Assembly (NCBI RefSeq): GCF_000970045.1
Contig: NZ_CP009505.1
Span: 1,612,001-1,676,000, forward strand
DNA from: Methanosarcina sp. MTP4
GTDB lineage: Archaea; Halobacteriota; Methanosarcinia; Methanosarcinales; Methanosarcinaceae
Length of the DNA stretch: 64,000 bases
Reading direction: 5' to 3'
The notes below the pieces were generated by a model. It saw nothing but the letters and a program-made list of their open reading frames with translations. It ran no database searches and was not told where the DNA came from. The position numbers and the translations under genes were made by a program. Below are positions 54,020-62,454 of this stretch, piece after piece. How positions within the stretch are numbered: the first letter of the stretch is position 1; each line of letters opens with the position of its first letter.

Positions 54020-55534
54020 TCACATCCCCTTCCCTAACATCCCCTTCAACTCCCCAACATTCTCCAGAATCCGCCCTTCAATCTCCTCGATCTTCCGAAT
54101 AATCACTTCCGGCTTCTCATACTCCACTTCCTCATACTCGATCTCTTTGTATCTGGAGATTGATAGATCGTAATTATTCGCCTTTATCTCCTCCGCAGGC
54201 ACATAGAAACACTTCCCCTTCCTGTCCCCGGGATTCTCTTCTCTCCTCTTCCGGAACCTCTCGATTATATCCGGAATATCCCCTTTCATGTCTGTCGGAG
54301 TCCGCTTATCGTCCAGGGAATACCCATCGGCTTCCATGTCGTAGAACCAGACCTTTTCCGTGCTCCCGCCTCTGGTGAAGACCAGGACCGCCGTGGAAAC
54401 TCCCGCATAGGGCTTGAAGACCCCGGAAGGCATTGAGACGATTCCTTCGAGCTGGCAGGTCTCAAGCAGAATTTTCCGCAGGTTTTTGTGGGCAGTCGAG
54501 CTTCCGAAGAGGACTCCATCAGGTACGATTACGCCGCACTTTCCGCCGATTTCCAGCAGGCGGATCATTTTTTCCACGAAGAGGAGTTCAGTCTTTGTTG
54601 TGCCGAGGGTCAGTTTGTCGTTTATGTCGTTTTTGTCGATGCTCCCCTTGAAGGGAGGGTTTGCAAGGATGACTGTGAACTCTTCTTCTCCGCTGTACTG
54701 GTTTGAGAGCGTGTCAGTATATTCGATATGAGGGGCTTTGATCCCGTGCAAGACCATGTTCATGAGCGCGATCCTGACCATCGTGGATTCAAAATCAAAG
54801 CCGTAGAAAGTGTCCTGATGCAGCTTATCCCATGCGTTCTGCTCGGTTATGTGGTCTCCTATAAGGCCGTGCCAGTCCCCTTCCTCGTCTTTCGTCACCA
54901 TATCGGGGCTTGTGTACTTTTTGAGGATGTACCTGTAAGCCGTAAACAGGAAACCTGCCGTCCCACAAGCAGGGTCGCAGATCCTGTCATTAACATCAGG
55001 GTCTACAAGCTCTACTATCATCCTGATTATATGTCTCGGTGTCCTGAACTGTCCATTCTTCCCTGCAGTAGCAAGCTGGTTTAAGAGGTACTCGTAAATG
55101 TCTCCCTGCACATCTGAAGTCTGCCCCGAAATGTCGAGTTCGTCAATGATCCCTACAGCTTCCTGTACAAGAGAAGGTTTCGGGATAATGAACATGGCAT
55201 CTTTCATATGCTGGGAAAAAAGCGTCTTCTCCCCATCATGAATATTCTTGATAAACGGAAACACAACATCCCGGACGTGCTTGAGCATATCCTCTGCAGT
55301 CTTATGCTTCCACGCCGACCACCTGCAGTCCTCATGCCCTTCGAAGACGGACGTGTATTCCTTCCCCATGGCGTTCGCCCGTCTCTGTTCCAGCACGTCC
55401 ATGTCCTCAAGCCTCTTCATGAAAATAAGGTAGGACATCTGTTCAATGGACTGCAAAGGGTTGGAAAGCCCGCCGCTCCAGAACCGGTCCCAGAGGGCGT
55501 CTATTTTCGACTTTTTTTCGGGTGGGAGTCTCAT
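54020..55534 (-). CDS. hsdM: Type I restriction-modification methylase subunit
   Basis: A ~504-residue N6-adenine methylase. An N-terminal helical HsdM domain (DALWDRFWSGGLSNPLQSIEQM; SYLIFMKRLEDMD) is followed by the catalytic domain with QFRTPRHIIRMIVEL, motif I DPACGTAGFLF and motif IV ILANPPFKGS, and target-recognition contacts (VIVPDGVLFGSS). It modifies adenine with HsdS and joins HsdR for cleavage. A TTG at 55555 would add seven residues; ATG 55534 is preferred. It is the last gene of the operon; the Cap15-like gene ends 49 bases upstream. GC-rich codon use contrasts with the two CBASS genes. Confidence 0.92.
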   Translation of the reverse strand: MRLPPEKKSKIDALWDRFWSGGLSNPLQSIEQMSYLIFMKRLEDMDVLEQRRANAMGKEYTSVFEGHEDCRWSAWKHKTAEDMLKHVRDVVFPFIKNIHDGEKTLFSQHMKDAMFIIPKPSLVQEAVGIIDELDISGQTSDVQGDIYEYLLNQLATAGKNGQFRTPRHIIRMIVELVDPDVNDRICDPACGTAGFLFTAYRYILKKYTSPDMVTKDEEGDWHGLIGDHITEQNAWDKLHQDTFYGFDFESTMVRIALMNMVLHGIKAPHIEYTDTLSNQYSGEEEFTVILANPPFKGSIDKNDINDKLTLGTTKTELLFVEKMIRLLEIGGKCGVIVPDGVLFGSSTAHKNLRKILLETCQLEGIVSMPSGVFKPYAGVSTAVLVFTRGGSTEKVWFYDMEADGYSLDDKRTPTDMKGDIPDIIERFRKRREENPGDRKGKCFYVPAEEIKANNYDLSISRYKEIEYEEVEYEKPEVIIRKIEEIEGRILENVGELKGMLGKGM

Positions 55535-55583
55535 AAGATCACTTAAAAATACCAATTGTTTTTAATTGTTTTGGAGTTGCCTT

Positions 55584-56198
55584 TTAGTGAACTTTCTGCA
55601 CTTTTTCAATGAAGATGTCACCATACGTCCCTCTGTCGGGACAGTTGAAGTATTCTCCTTCAAGTTTACTATTACCTATTATATTTAGCGTAGTTACACC
55701 GTAGTGTTTATGCATGCTTTCTACGGTGGTTGAACGAGGTACATTGAAGTAATAATACACAAGTTGAGATTCAGAAGTAAATATTGAAGCAGCTGCACTT
55801 CTTGATCTCGAGGCGGTAGTTTTGAGTGTTATGGATATTGAAGTCCAGGTCTGTTCTATTTCGACAGTTACATCTGTTTTTGTTGTTTTACCTTCACATT
55901 TAGAAACGACATACCCTTTCCATTCTCCAGTTAAATCTGGAGTTTTAGATACGCTTATTCCTTTTACGGTAACGTTCCACAAAACTTTATCAAAAAGGAA
56001 ATAAAAAAGTGCAAATATACACCCAAAAATTGCCAGGGATGAAATATAGGGAGTTTTATCCAGATACGGAATCCACATTATTATTTTTTGAATTATTGTA
56101 TCAAAAAAATTTATGAGCAGTATGGATGCCAAAAAGGAAGCAGTTCCAATTTTGCTTATGATTTTTAACCTGCTCACATCTGTTGAATAAGAATGCAT
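55584..56198 (-). CDS. Cap15-like CBASS effector (two-TM, beta-rich)
   Basis: A 204-residue protein with two N-terminal membrane helices (about residues 17-45 and 52-75) and a beta-strand-rich C-terminal domain. LTGEWKGYV, VTVEIEQTWTSISITLKT, SRSRSAAASI, LVYYYFNVP and KLEGEYFNCPDRGTYGDI follow the pattern of the CBASS Cap15 family (SMODS-associating 2TM beta-rich domain). In Cap15 the beta-barrel binds the cyclic nucleotide made by the CD-NTase, and the membrane part then disrupts the inner membrane. Its ATG overlaps the CD-NTase stop by one base (TAATG), so the pair is translationally coupled. AT-rich relative to hsdR and hsdM. The family call is from pattern, not from a search. Confidence 0.72.
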   Translation of the reverse strand: MHSYSTDVSRLKIISKIGTASFLASILLINFFDTIIQKIIMWIPYLDKTPYISSLAIFGCIFALFYFLFDKVLWNVTVKGISVSKTPDLTGEWKGYVVSKCEGKTTKTDVTVEIEQTWTSISITLKTTASRSRSAAASIFTSESQLVYYYFNVPRSTTVESMHKHYGVTTLNIIGNSKLEGEYFNCPDRGTYGDIFIEKVQKVH

Positions 56199-57082
56199 TA
56201 TCTTCCCCAGTTGTTCCAGAGATCCACGGTTTTATCAATAAAGTTCCTCGCGTTTCTTGTTGACCATTGTTCAGGAGAATTTCCAAAAATATCAATAATT
56301 CCATTTTGACACTTGAAAGCCCCAATTTCTGCACTGTTCAGATAATCCAGTACATTATAGAATGTAGTATAATGATTGGTTCCAAATTTTGAATTAGGAA
56401 CATTATAGAGCAAACATTCGACAAAATAAGAGGATGCCAAATCCTTAGAAATTAAGCCATGTTCAACAAGGTACAATCTTGCATTCTTAAACATTCTTAC
56501 TGTTTTCTTATACCAACCATTAGTCTTTTCACTTTTCTGTTCTCCATTCTCAACATGCAGCTTTGGATAATTGACAACCCATCCATTTTCCTGTGACTTA
56601 AAAGTCATTCCTTCTATGTAAGATTCATTTTGAGGACTTCTGTAACTCTTGTATAATCTGTATTGCATACAAACAACAACATCAGCACTTAGATAAGGAG
56701 TTTCAACTTTTATAGAATTATTCCCAGTTTCGACCTTACTATACTTTTGGTTAAGAGCTTTTAGTATATCAGATCTAAAATCTTCCCATAGATACGTTGC
56801 TTTGGAATGATTCATCAAATACAAAATTTTTTCATATTCTGATAAGCTACTTAAATCTCGGTCAAAAGAAGAATTTAACTGTACAACCAAATCGACATCA
56901 CTGTTTTTACGAGTGGTGGTCGAATTTTTGTATGAGCCTTGGAGGTAAACATCATAAGTCGGTTTTCCAGAAGGCCAATTATATTTTTTCAAGGTTTCTC
57001 TAATTGATTCATGAGCATCTTTAAACTTAGCTTGTGATGCTGGATTTGCCCAAACTTCCAATTGATTTTCAGGTATTGCCAA
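56198..57082 (-). CDS. CBASS CD-NTase (SMODS-type cGAS-like nucleotidyltransferase)
   Basis: A ~294-residue cGAS/DncV-like enzyme. The N-terminal AIPENQLEVWANPASQAKFK is typical of one CD-NTase group. YLQGSYKNSTTTRKNSDVDL holds the GS motif (G49, S50) and the first two metal-binding acids (D62, D64); the third is D134 in YLSADVVVC. A helical C-terminal half follows. It would make a cyclic di- or trinucleotide after phage signals. An ATG at 57175 overlaps hsdS by 23 bases, but AAGGGG stands six bases before the TTG at 57082, where the family sequence begins, so TTG is preferred. The Cap15-like effector follows with a one-base overlap. Confidence 0.88.
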   Translation of the reverse strand: MAIPENQLEVWANPASQAKFKDAHESIRETLKKYNWPSGKPTYDVYLQGSYKNSTTTRKNSDVDLVVQLNSSFDRDLSSLSEYEKILYLMNHSKATYLWEDFRSDILKALNQKYSKVETGNNSIKVETPYLSADVVVCMQYRLYKSYRSPQNESYIEGMTFKSQENGWVVNYPKLHVENGEQKSEKTNGWYKKTVRMFKNARLYLVEHGLISKDLASSYFVECLLYNVPNSKFGTNHYTTFYNVLDYLNSAEIGAFKCQNGIIDIFGNSPEQWSTRNARNFIDKTVDLWNNWGR

Positions 57083-57152
57083 TAATATCCCCTTTATAAT
57101 TTTATTACTGAATGTATGGGAATATCCTGTAAATACTTTTTGAATTATTGCA

Positions 57153-58379
57153 TTAAAATGAATATAAATTTCCATTAAAGGCTTTCTGCATGAGGGCGTC
57201 GAAAAGAGTATTTATTTCAAGGGAAGATTGTTGTTGGGCTTGTTTTGTTTCTTTAATTTTCTGAACAATTGCACCATATTTTTTTTGAAGCTCTATAGGT
57301 GGTATGATTATTGGCATATCTTTAATTATTTTCATGTTTAGGCCATCCATGATGGCTCCGTTTGCTTTCGACAAGAGATACTGCCTTGAAATTGGGTGCT
57401 GCAAGAAGTAACCATGCAAATAAATTGGTAGACACTTTTCTTGATTGAGAGTAATGCAGCAGAGATGCTTAGTGTTAATAGATAATGGGATATCATCAGG
57501 TACTATGGCACAACGACCACATGTACCCATAATAGTAATAACAACATCACCTGGATAAACTGTATATCTTTTTAGTTCTTCATATTTAGATTCGCTAATA
57601 AACCGTCTTTTACCCCATTCAAAATTGTTTTTAACGGCATTATCTATTCCAAGTACTGCAATTCCCTCTTCAACAAATTCACTATGCAAAAGTTGACTTC
57701 CAAAAGGACCTGTACGCATTGATCCTTTATTTGGATGCACTACTTCTTCTACAATTGTAACCGGCCAGTCATTAGCATGTGAGCCGTCAAACATCTCCAA
57801 AAACACACTCTGAAGAAGCTGCTGTGTCAACTCATCCGCCTGTGCCCGGAGCTTTTTCGTCTCTTCAGCCTTTTCGAGGACGGCGACTATTTTTTGTTGG
57901 GTTTCGAGGGGAGGTAAAATTATTTCAATTTTTTTGAGTGCATTAATTGGTATAAATTTCTGGTTCCCACCGTCTGCTCTTTTTAGCAAAGAGTTATGTA
58001 CATGTTCCCATTTCAGATAATATCTAAGATATTTACTGAAGATAATGTCTTCCTTTAATTTGAATAAGGCTACATTTTTTATGCTAAATTCGATGTCTAC
58101 GTCAACAATGGTCGGCTTACCAATTGTTCCTATTTTTGAGTATAATATGTCTCCCTTTTCCGGTTTGGATCTTCTTATTATTTGTTGGTGTTGTTCTTTT
58201 GTTATATAAATTACATTTTCAAAAGAAATCCCATCTTCAGTGAGATCTTTAGAAGTAATTAAAGGAACACCTATTTTTTTATCTACAAGTGGTGTTTTAT
58301 CATGTGTCCCATCGGTGACAAGATTACAAATATATTCAAGATTCGTTATCTTCCATCCATCCGGCAGTTCTTTTTCCAT
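57153..58379 (-). CDS. hsdS: Type I restriction-modification specificity subunit
   Basis: A 408-residue protein with two target-recognition domains, each followed by a helical spacer. TRD1 begins LPDGWKITNLEYICNLVTDG and ends IEIILPPLETQQKIVAVLEKAEETKKLRAQAD; TRD2 begins WPVTIVEEVVHPNKGSMRTG and ends MPIIIPPIELQKKYGAIVQKIKETKQAQQQ. The two halves read a split DNA target. AT-rich as usual for hsdS. It follows hsdR by 11 bases and ends 70 bases before the CD-NTase start. Confidence 0.92.
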   Translation of the reverse strand: MEKELPDGWKITNLEYICNLVTDGTHDKTPLVDKKIGVPLITSKDLTEDGISFENVIYITKEQHQQIIRRSKPEKGDILYSKIGTIGKPTIVDVDIEFSIKNVALFKLKEDIIFSKYLRYYLKWEHVHNSLLKRADGGNQKFIPINALKKIEIILPPLETQQKIVAVLEKAEETKKLRAQADELTQQLLQSVFLEMFDGSHANDWPVTIVEEVVHPNKGSMRTGPFGSQLLHSEFVEEGIAVLGIDNAVKNNFEWGKRRFISESKYEELKRYTVYPGDVVITIMGTCGRCAIVPDDIPLSINTKHLCCITLNQEKCLPIYLHGYFLQHPISRQYLLSKANGAIMDGLNMKIIKDMPIIIPPIELQKKYGAIVQKIKETKQAQQQSSLEINTLFDALMQKAFNGNLYSF

Positions 58380-58390
58380 TTTTCAACCCT

Positions 58391-61234
58391 TCATGCAAAG
58401 ATCTCTTTTTCGACTCCGTTGCAGATGTCGATGAAGGCATTTATTTCTTCCTGACTGAACATGGGCATTGGGGCGTTTATGCCGAAGTTGGTGAAAGGTG
58501 GGTTCCAGAGAGTGTGGAAATCGATGTGCTTTTTCTGGAGGAAGACGGTCTGGAGGGTGCGGATGAAGTTTAGCTGGTCGGCGGAGTATTGTTTGTTGCT
58601 TTCAATTATGTAGGTCTGGAAGGCGTCTTTTATTTTTTCTTCGGGGGAGGGGGAGGAGTAGAGGTTGAGGATCAGGCGGATGAATTCGACCAGGGGGGTT
58701 TCCCGGTGCCGGTAGAGCTGGTTCAGTTTTGACTCGTTGAGGGAGAGGGCGGAGTTCTGGAGGGTTTCTTCGAGGAGCTGGAGGTCGGATTCGGTCAGGG
58801 TTTCGTCGTTTATGATTCTTTGGACGACGGGGTGGGTTTCGGCAAGGTTTTGGATCCAGGCTTCGACTTCTTCTTTGTAGGATTCCACGTATTCGGGTTC
58901 TTTTCCTTCGAAGATTTCCCATTCTTTGCGTTCGGCAATGTGGTCTCCCATGTCGATTACGATCGTTTCCCGGGGCTCTTTTGCCATGTATGGCATCAGG
59001 GGGGCGATTTCGGAAAGGAGGGCCTGGACATCCTCAAAACTCACGGTTTCCCAGAAGGAGCGGGAAAGGACGCGGTCCAGCAGGGCTTCTTTTTCCCTGA
59101 CTTTGTCGAGGGTGCGGGGGAGGCGGTCAACCATTTCGGCAATTGGCTTTTTCAGGCGCTCGATTTCGTTTCGGTCGTTCTGGAGGAGGGCATAAGCCAG
59201 CCTTTCGCAGCGCAGGGTGAAGGTTGCCTCCTTTAGATCCACGCCGGGCCTGTACTTCATCAGGGGCGTGATTTTCTTTTGCAGGAAATCGATCGGGTCA
59301 ACTGCGATGTTGTCCCAGAGTTTCGGGGAAAGGGCTTTTTCAACGTCCTGGAGCTGTTCCCGGACGCTTACCGAATCCATGGGAAGAGCCCTGATGTCCC
59401 CGAGGATCTTTTCCTTTACCTCTTCGGCAGTGCGTTTCGATTCGGGGTCCCCGCGCTGCATCAGTTCGTCAAGCTGCTTGAGCCGGGTCAGGAAAATCCG
59501 GCTTGTGATGGCATCCGGGGACTCGTTTTTCACACCTTCGGGGTTCATGTCCCAGTACTCGAAATTGTTCCAGAAATCAAAGACCTTGAAGTATTCCTTT
59601 TTCCCGTCCGGCAGCCAGTCCCTGTGTTCGCAGGCGCCATCAGCCCGCGTGCCCCTGCCAAGCATCTGCCAGAATTTGATTTTTGAAAATACCGGTTTTG
59701 CAAAGACCAGGTTGCAGACCTCGGGGACATCTATCCCGGTGTCCATCATGTCAACCGATATTGCAACCCTCGGGAAGGGCTTTTCCTTGAAGTCGTCTAT
59801 TAAATGCTGGGCTCTTGAGTCCTCCGAGACAATAATCCTTGCAAGCGTCCCCTTATATTCGGGATAGAGCTTCTCGAAAGCCTCCCAGAGCCTCCTTGCG
59901 TGCAGTTTTGAGATCGCAAAAAAGATCGTCTTTGCAGGGAGTGTCCCGGACCGGTCCGTAATGCAGTTTTCCATGAACTCCCGGACAATCGCCTCGGACG
60001 TGCCCTTGACTGCGACTTTCTTCTCAAGCTCCGTGCCTTCAAAGTCGATTTCATCAGGGTCAATGCCTTTCTTTATCAGTTCTTCCCGTTCGCCTTCGGT
60101 CAGGTCAGCCGGCTTGATACCCTCTACCTGGAAATATGTCCTTGCCCCCGAAATGTTCTTCCGAAAATCGCAGAGCACGCCGTCCCTCACCGCGTCTTCG
60201 TAAGAATAAAGGGCAGTCGGAATATCGTCATGGCACTCGAAGAACCTGAAGGTGTCCCTGTCCACCATATCGGCAGGCGTAGCCGTAAGCCCGATCTGGA
60301 TTGCGTCAAGGTAGGTAAAAATCCCTTTCCACTTCGAGTAAATCGACCTGTGGGCTTCGTCCGAAAAGATAAGGTCAAAAGAACCTGGAGAAATCCTGTA
60401 CCTACCGTTTCTGTCTTTCTGGTTGTAAATCTCCTGGAAGGTCTGGATCGTTGAAACGTAGAGCCTGCAGCTGGATTTGTAGTTTCCGGAAAGAATTATA
60501 TCTTTAGTTTCCTCCGGGAAAAAGCGCAGGTATCCCTTATCATAAGCCTGTTTTCGAAGGGCTTTTCGATCTGTCAAAAATAGGACTCTCTGGACCCTGC
60601 CTTCCCGTATAAGCTGGTCGATGATTGCCATTGCAACCCTTGTTTTTCCCGTTCCGGTCGCCATAACAATCAGGGCTTTCCTGTGCCCCTTATGGATCTG
60701 CTCGACAATCCGGGTTGCAACTTCAATGCTCTTAGGCCGGTCAACAATGCTGCCGTCAATGTCGATTTCGGCTTCCAGTTCCGAATTTTTTCTCTGGTAG
60801 AGCAGCCGCTCCAGGTCCTTCTGAGTGTAAAAGCCCTTTATTAGGCGAAGCCCGTACCGTTCCCTGTCCCATAACCAGATTTCATAGCCATTGGACAGGA
60901 AAATGAAAACGTCTTCCCCGGTCTGTGCCTTTATATCATCGGCATACTCTTCGGCTTGCTTCTGTCCCAGGAGCGGGTCTTTAGTAGTGCGCTTGGCTTC
61001 GATAATTGCAAGCGGCTTTCCCGTACTGTCAAGGAGCAGGTAATCCGCATACTTGCTTTCGGAATCGTTTCTACGGGTTTCGTTCACCCTTTTGTAGTCC
61101 TGTTTTGCAAAATCGGATTGTTTGGTGTCAACTTCGAGGACAATTTTTGACCTGTCATTCACGTCCCAGCCCTGTTCCTGGAGCAGGACATCTATTTTTT
61201 GCTTTCTCGTCTGGAACTCGTTCAGGTCGTCCAC
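58391..61234 (-). CDS. hsdR: Type I restriction enzyme R subunit
   Basis: A 947-residue protein. An N-terminal PD-(D/E)xK nuclease (DYLLLDSTGKPLAIIEAKRT near residue 65-83) is followed by a superfamily 2 motor: Walker A VMATGTGKTRVAMA near residue 190, SDEAHRS, GLTATPADM, AISVDMMDTGIDVPEV, and MLGRGTRADG. A helical C-terminal region follows. It translocates DNA and cuts when the complex meets unmodified sites. The start is GTG with GAGG seven bases upstream. It is the first gene of the minus-strand operon hsdR-hsdS-CD-NTase-Cap15-hsdM. GC-rich relative to the genes after it. Confidence 0.93.
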   Translation of the reverse strand: MDDLNEFQTRKQKIDVLLQEQGWDVNDRSKIVLEVDTKQSDFAKQDYKRVNETRRNDSESKYADYLLLDSTGKPLAIIEAKRTTKDPLLGQKQAEEYADDIKAQTGEDVFIFLSNGYEIWLWDRERYGLRLIKGFYTQKDLERLLYQRKNSELEAEIDIDGSIVDRPKSIEVATRIVEQIHKGHRKALIVMATGTGKTRVAMAIIDQLIREGRVQRVLFLTDRKALRKQAYDKGYLRFFPEETKDIILSGNYKSSCRLYVSTIQTFQEIYNQKDRNGRYRISPGSFDLIFSDEAHRSIYSKWKGIFTYLDAIQIGLTATPADMVDRDTFRFFECHDDIPTALYSYEDAVRDGVLCDFRKNISGARTYFQVEGIKPADLTEGEREELIKKGIDPDEIDFEGTELEKKVAVKGTSEAIVREFMENCITDRSGTLPAKTIFFAISKLHARRLWEAFEKLYPEYKGTLARIIVSEDSRAQHLIDDFKEKPFPRVAISVDMMDTGIDVPEVCNLVFAKPVFSKIKFWQMLGRGTRADGACEHRDWLPDGKKEYFKVFDFWNNFEYWDMNPEGVKNESPDAITSRIFLTRLKQLDELMQRGDPESKRTAEEVKEKILGDIRALPMDSVSVREQLQDVEKALSPKLWDNIAVDPIDFLQKKITPLMKYRPGVDLKEATFTLRCERLAYALLQNDRNEIERLKKPIAEMVDRLPRTLDKVREKEALLDRVLSRSFWETVSFEDVQALLSEIAPLMPYMAKEPRETIVIDMGDHIAERKEWEIFEGKEPEYVESYKEEVEAWIQNLAETHPVVQRIINDETLTESDLQLLEETLQNSALSLNESKLNQLYRHRETPLVEFIRLILNLYSSPSPEEKIKDAFQTYIIESNKQYSADQLNFIRTLQTVFLQKKHIDFHTLWNPPFTNFGINAPMPMFSQEEINAFIDICNGVEKEIFA

Positions 61235-61504
61235 TGCTTTTCCTCAGGAAAGTTCTCTGTAGATATAAAATGAAAGGTGAATGATAAGTTGCTAAAAATC
61301 TTTTATCAATTATACCCACTTATATAAATAACTTAGGAATTTTATCCAAAGGCTTGTTGTTGAATATTCAGGTACAAATTTTTGATTTGTGAGGTCTAAG
61401 ATTGTTTGGGATTTTAAGATGCTGACAGGTTTAAAATGAGATGTTTAAAACGAGTATTATAAATAAGGGTTAATTATATTTGATATGGGGGGAGAGGAAT
61501 TTCT
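61235..61504. other. Divergent promoter region of the defence operon
   Basis: AT-rich DNA between hsdR and the unknown gene to the right. TTTATATAAGTGGG on the minus strand near 61320 is a TATA candidate for the hsd operon. GGGGGGAGAGG at about 61488-61498 is a very strong ribosome-binding-type sequence for the rightward gene. No other gene is seen. Confidence 0.5.
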
Positions 61505-61585
61505 ATTAGATCATTTTTTGCCGATGAAAGTGCTCGTACAATTGCGGGGCCTAGTACAGAAGGTCCGAAAAAAACGTTTAATTTT

Positions 61586-62257
61586 TTGAACAAAGTGCCT
61601 AATATAAACGTTTACGGGCTTTTGCTGACGAGAGACTTCAAGCATCCACTCTCAAAAATGGTAAGTGAGCGTTGGTATGATCTTCATAATCTTACAGGTT
61701 CCAACTTCTTACTCATTGCTTTTAATCCACCAACCGAATGGAGAGATGATTTCAAGAAATATTGGACAGAAAAATTAGGTGAAGAATTTGAGATTTTTTG
61801 GGAGGAATGGAAAAGTGGATTTATGCCAGGTGGTGCTGTTCAATACGGAGATTTATTTGAACCAGAAATAAAGATTTCACAATACCCTTGCTTGATTCTT
61901 TTTACCGATCCCAATAATTTGGAATGTCAGAAAGTAGTAGTTCGCTCACTTCCAGACTGGGATGTTGACAGTCTATATTATCTTCTTAGCGGGATGATAG
62001 AATCTATTAAAGAGTGTGGAAAAAAACCTGAGGAAAAAAGATTGGAATGTTTGCAAAGTTCTTTGACATCTCCTACTGCCAAATTTTTAGATCATTACAA
62101 GCATGTTAAAATGCAAGCATTAGATTATATGAAAAAACATCCTTCACAAATTTTATTAACCACTGCTAACTTTATTTTCGCATTCTCTTCTGCAAACATT
62201 TTATCTTTAGGTGAGACTGCAACTATACTTTTAGATGTAATCAAAAAAATGAAGTAA
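61586..62257 (+). CDS. Hypothetical protein next to the defence operon (start uncertain)
   Basis: No family is recognised. From the first standard start (TTG 61586) the product is 223 residues: an N-terminal alpha/beta-like region (NINVYGLLLTRDFKHPLSK, LLIAFNPPTEWRDDFKKYW, PCLILFTDPNNLECQ) and a hydrophobic C-terminal helix (QILLTTANFIFAFSSANILS). The same frame is open and protein-like back to about 61499 (RSFFADESARTIAGPSTEGP) with no ATG, GTG or TTG. GGGGGGAGAGG lies seven bases before an ATT at 61505, which may be a non-standard start. AT-rich, divergent from hsdR; a defence role is only guessed from position. Confidence 0.55.
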   Translation: MNKVPNINVYGLLLTRDFKHPLSKMVSERWYDLHNLTGSNFLLIAFNPPTEWRDDFKKYWTEKLGEEFEIFWEEWKSGFMPGGAVQYGDLFEPEIKISQYPCLILFTDPNNLECQKVVVRSLPDWDVDSLYYLLSGMIESIKECGKKPEEKRLECLQSSLTSPTAKFLDHYKHVKMQALDYMKKHPSQILLTTANFIFAFSSANILSLGETATILLDVIKKMK

Positions 62258-62454
62258 GTATAAAGTGAATAGATAGAAATTACTTTTTTACGTAAAATAA
62301 GTCTCTACAGTGAAGTATCCAACATAAGGTGTCAACCTTTCACACTTTGTTTTATCTCTATAATCTCAGCTTGAAGGTACAAATCCACTCCCCCCTCTCA
62401 ACGCATAAATAAAATCAAGTCCATATTATAATTACAAAGCACGGGGAAGGGAAT

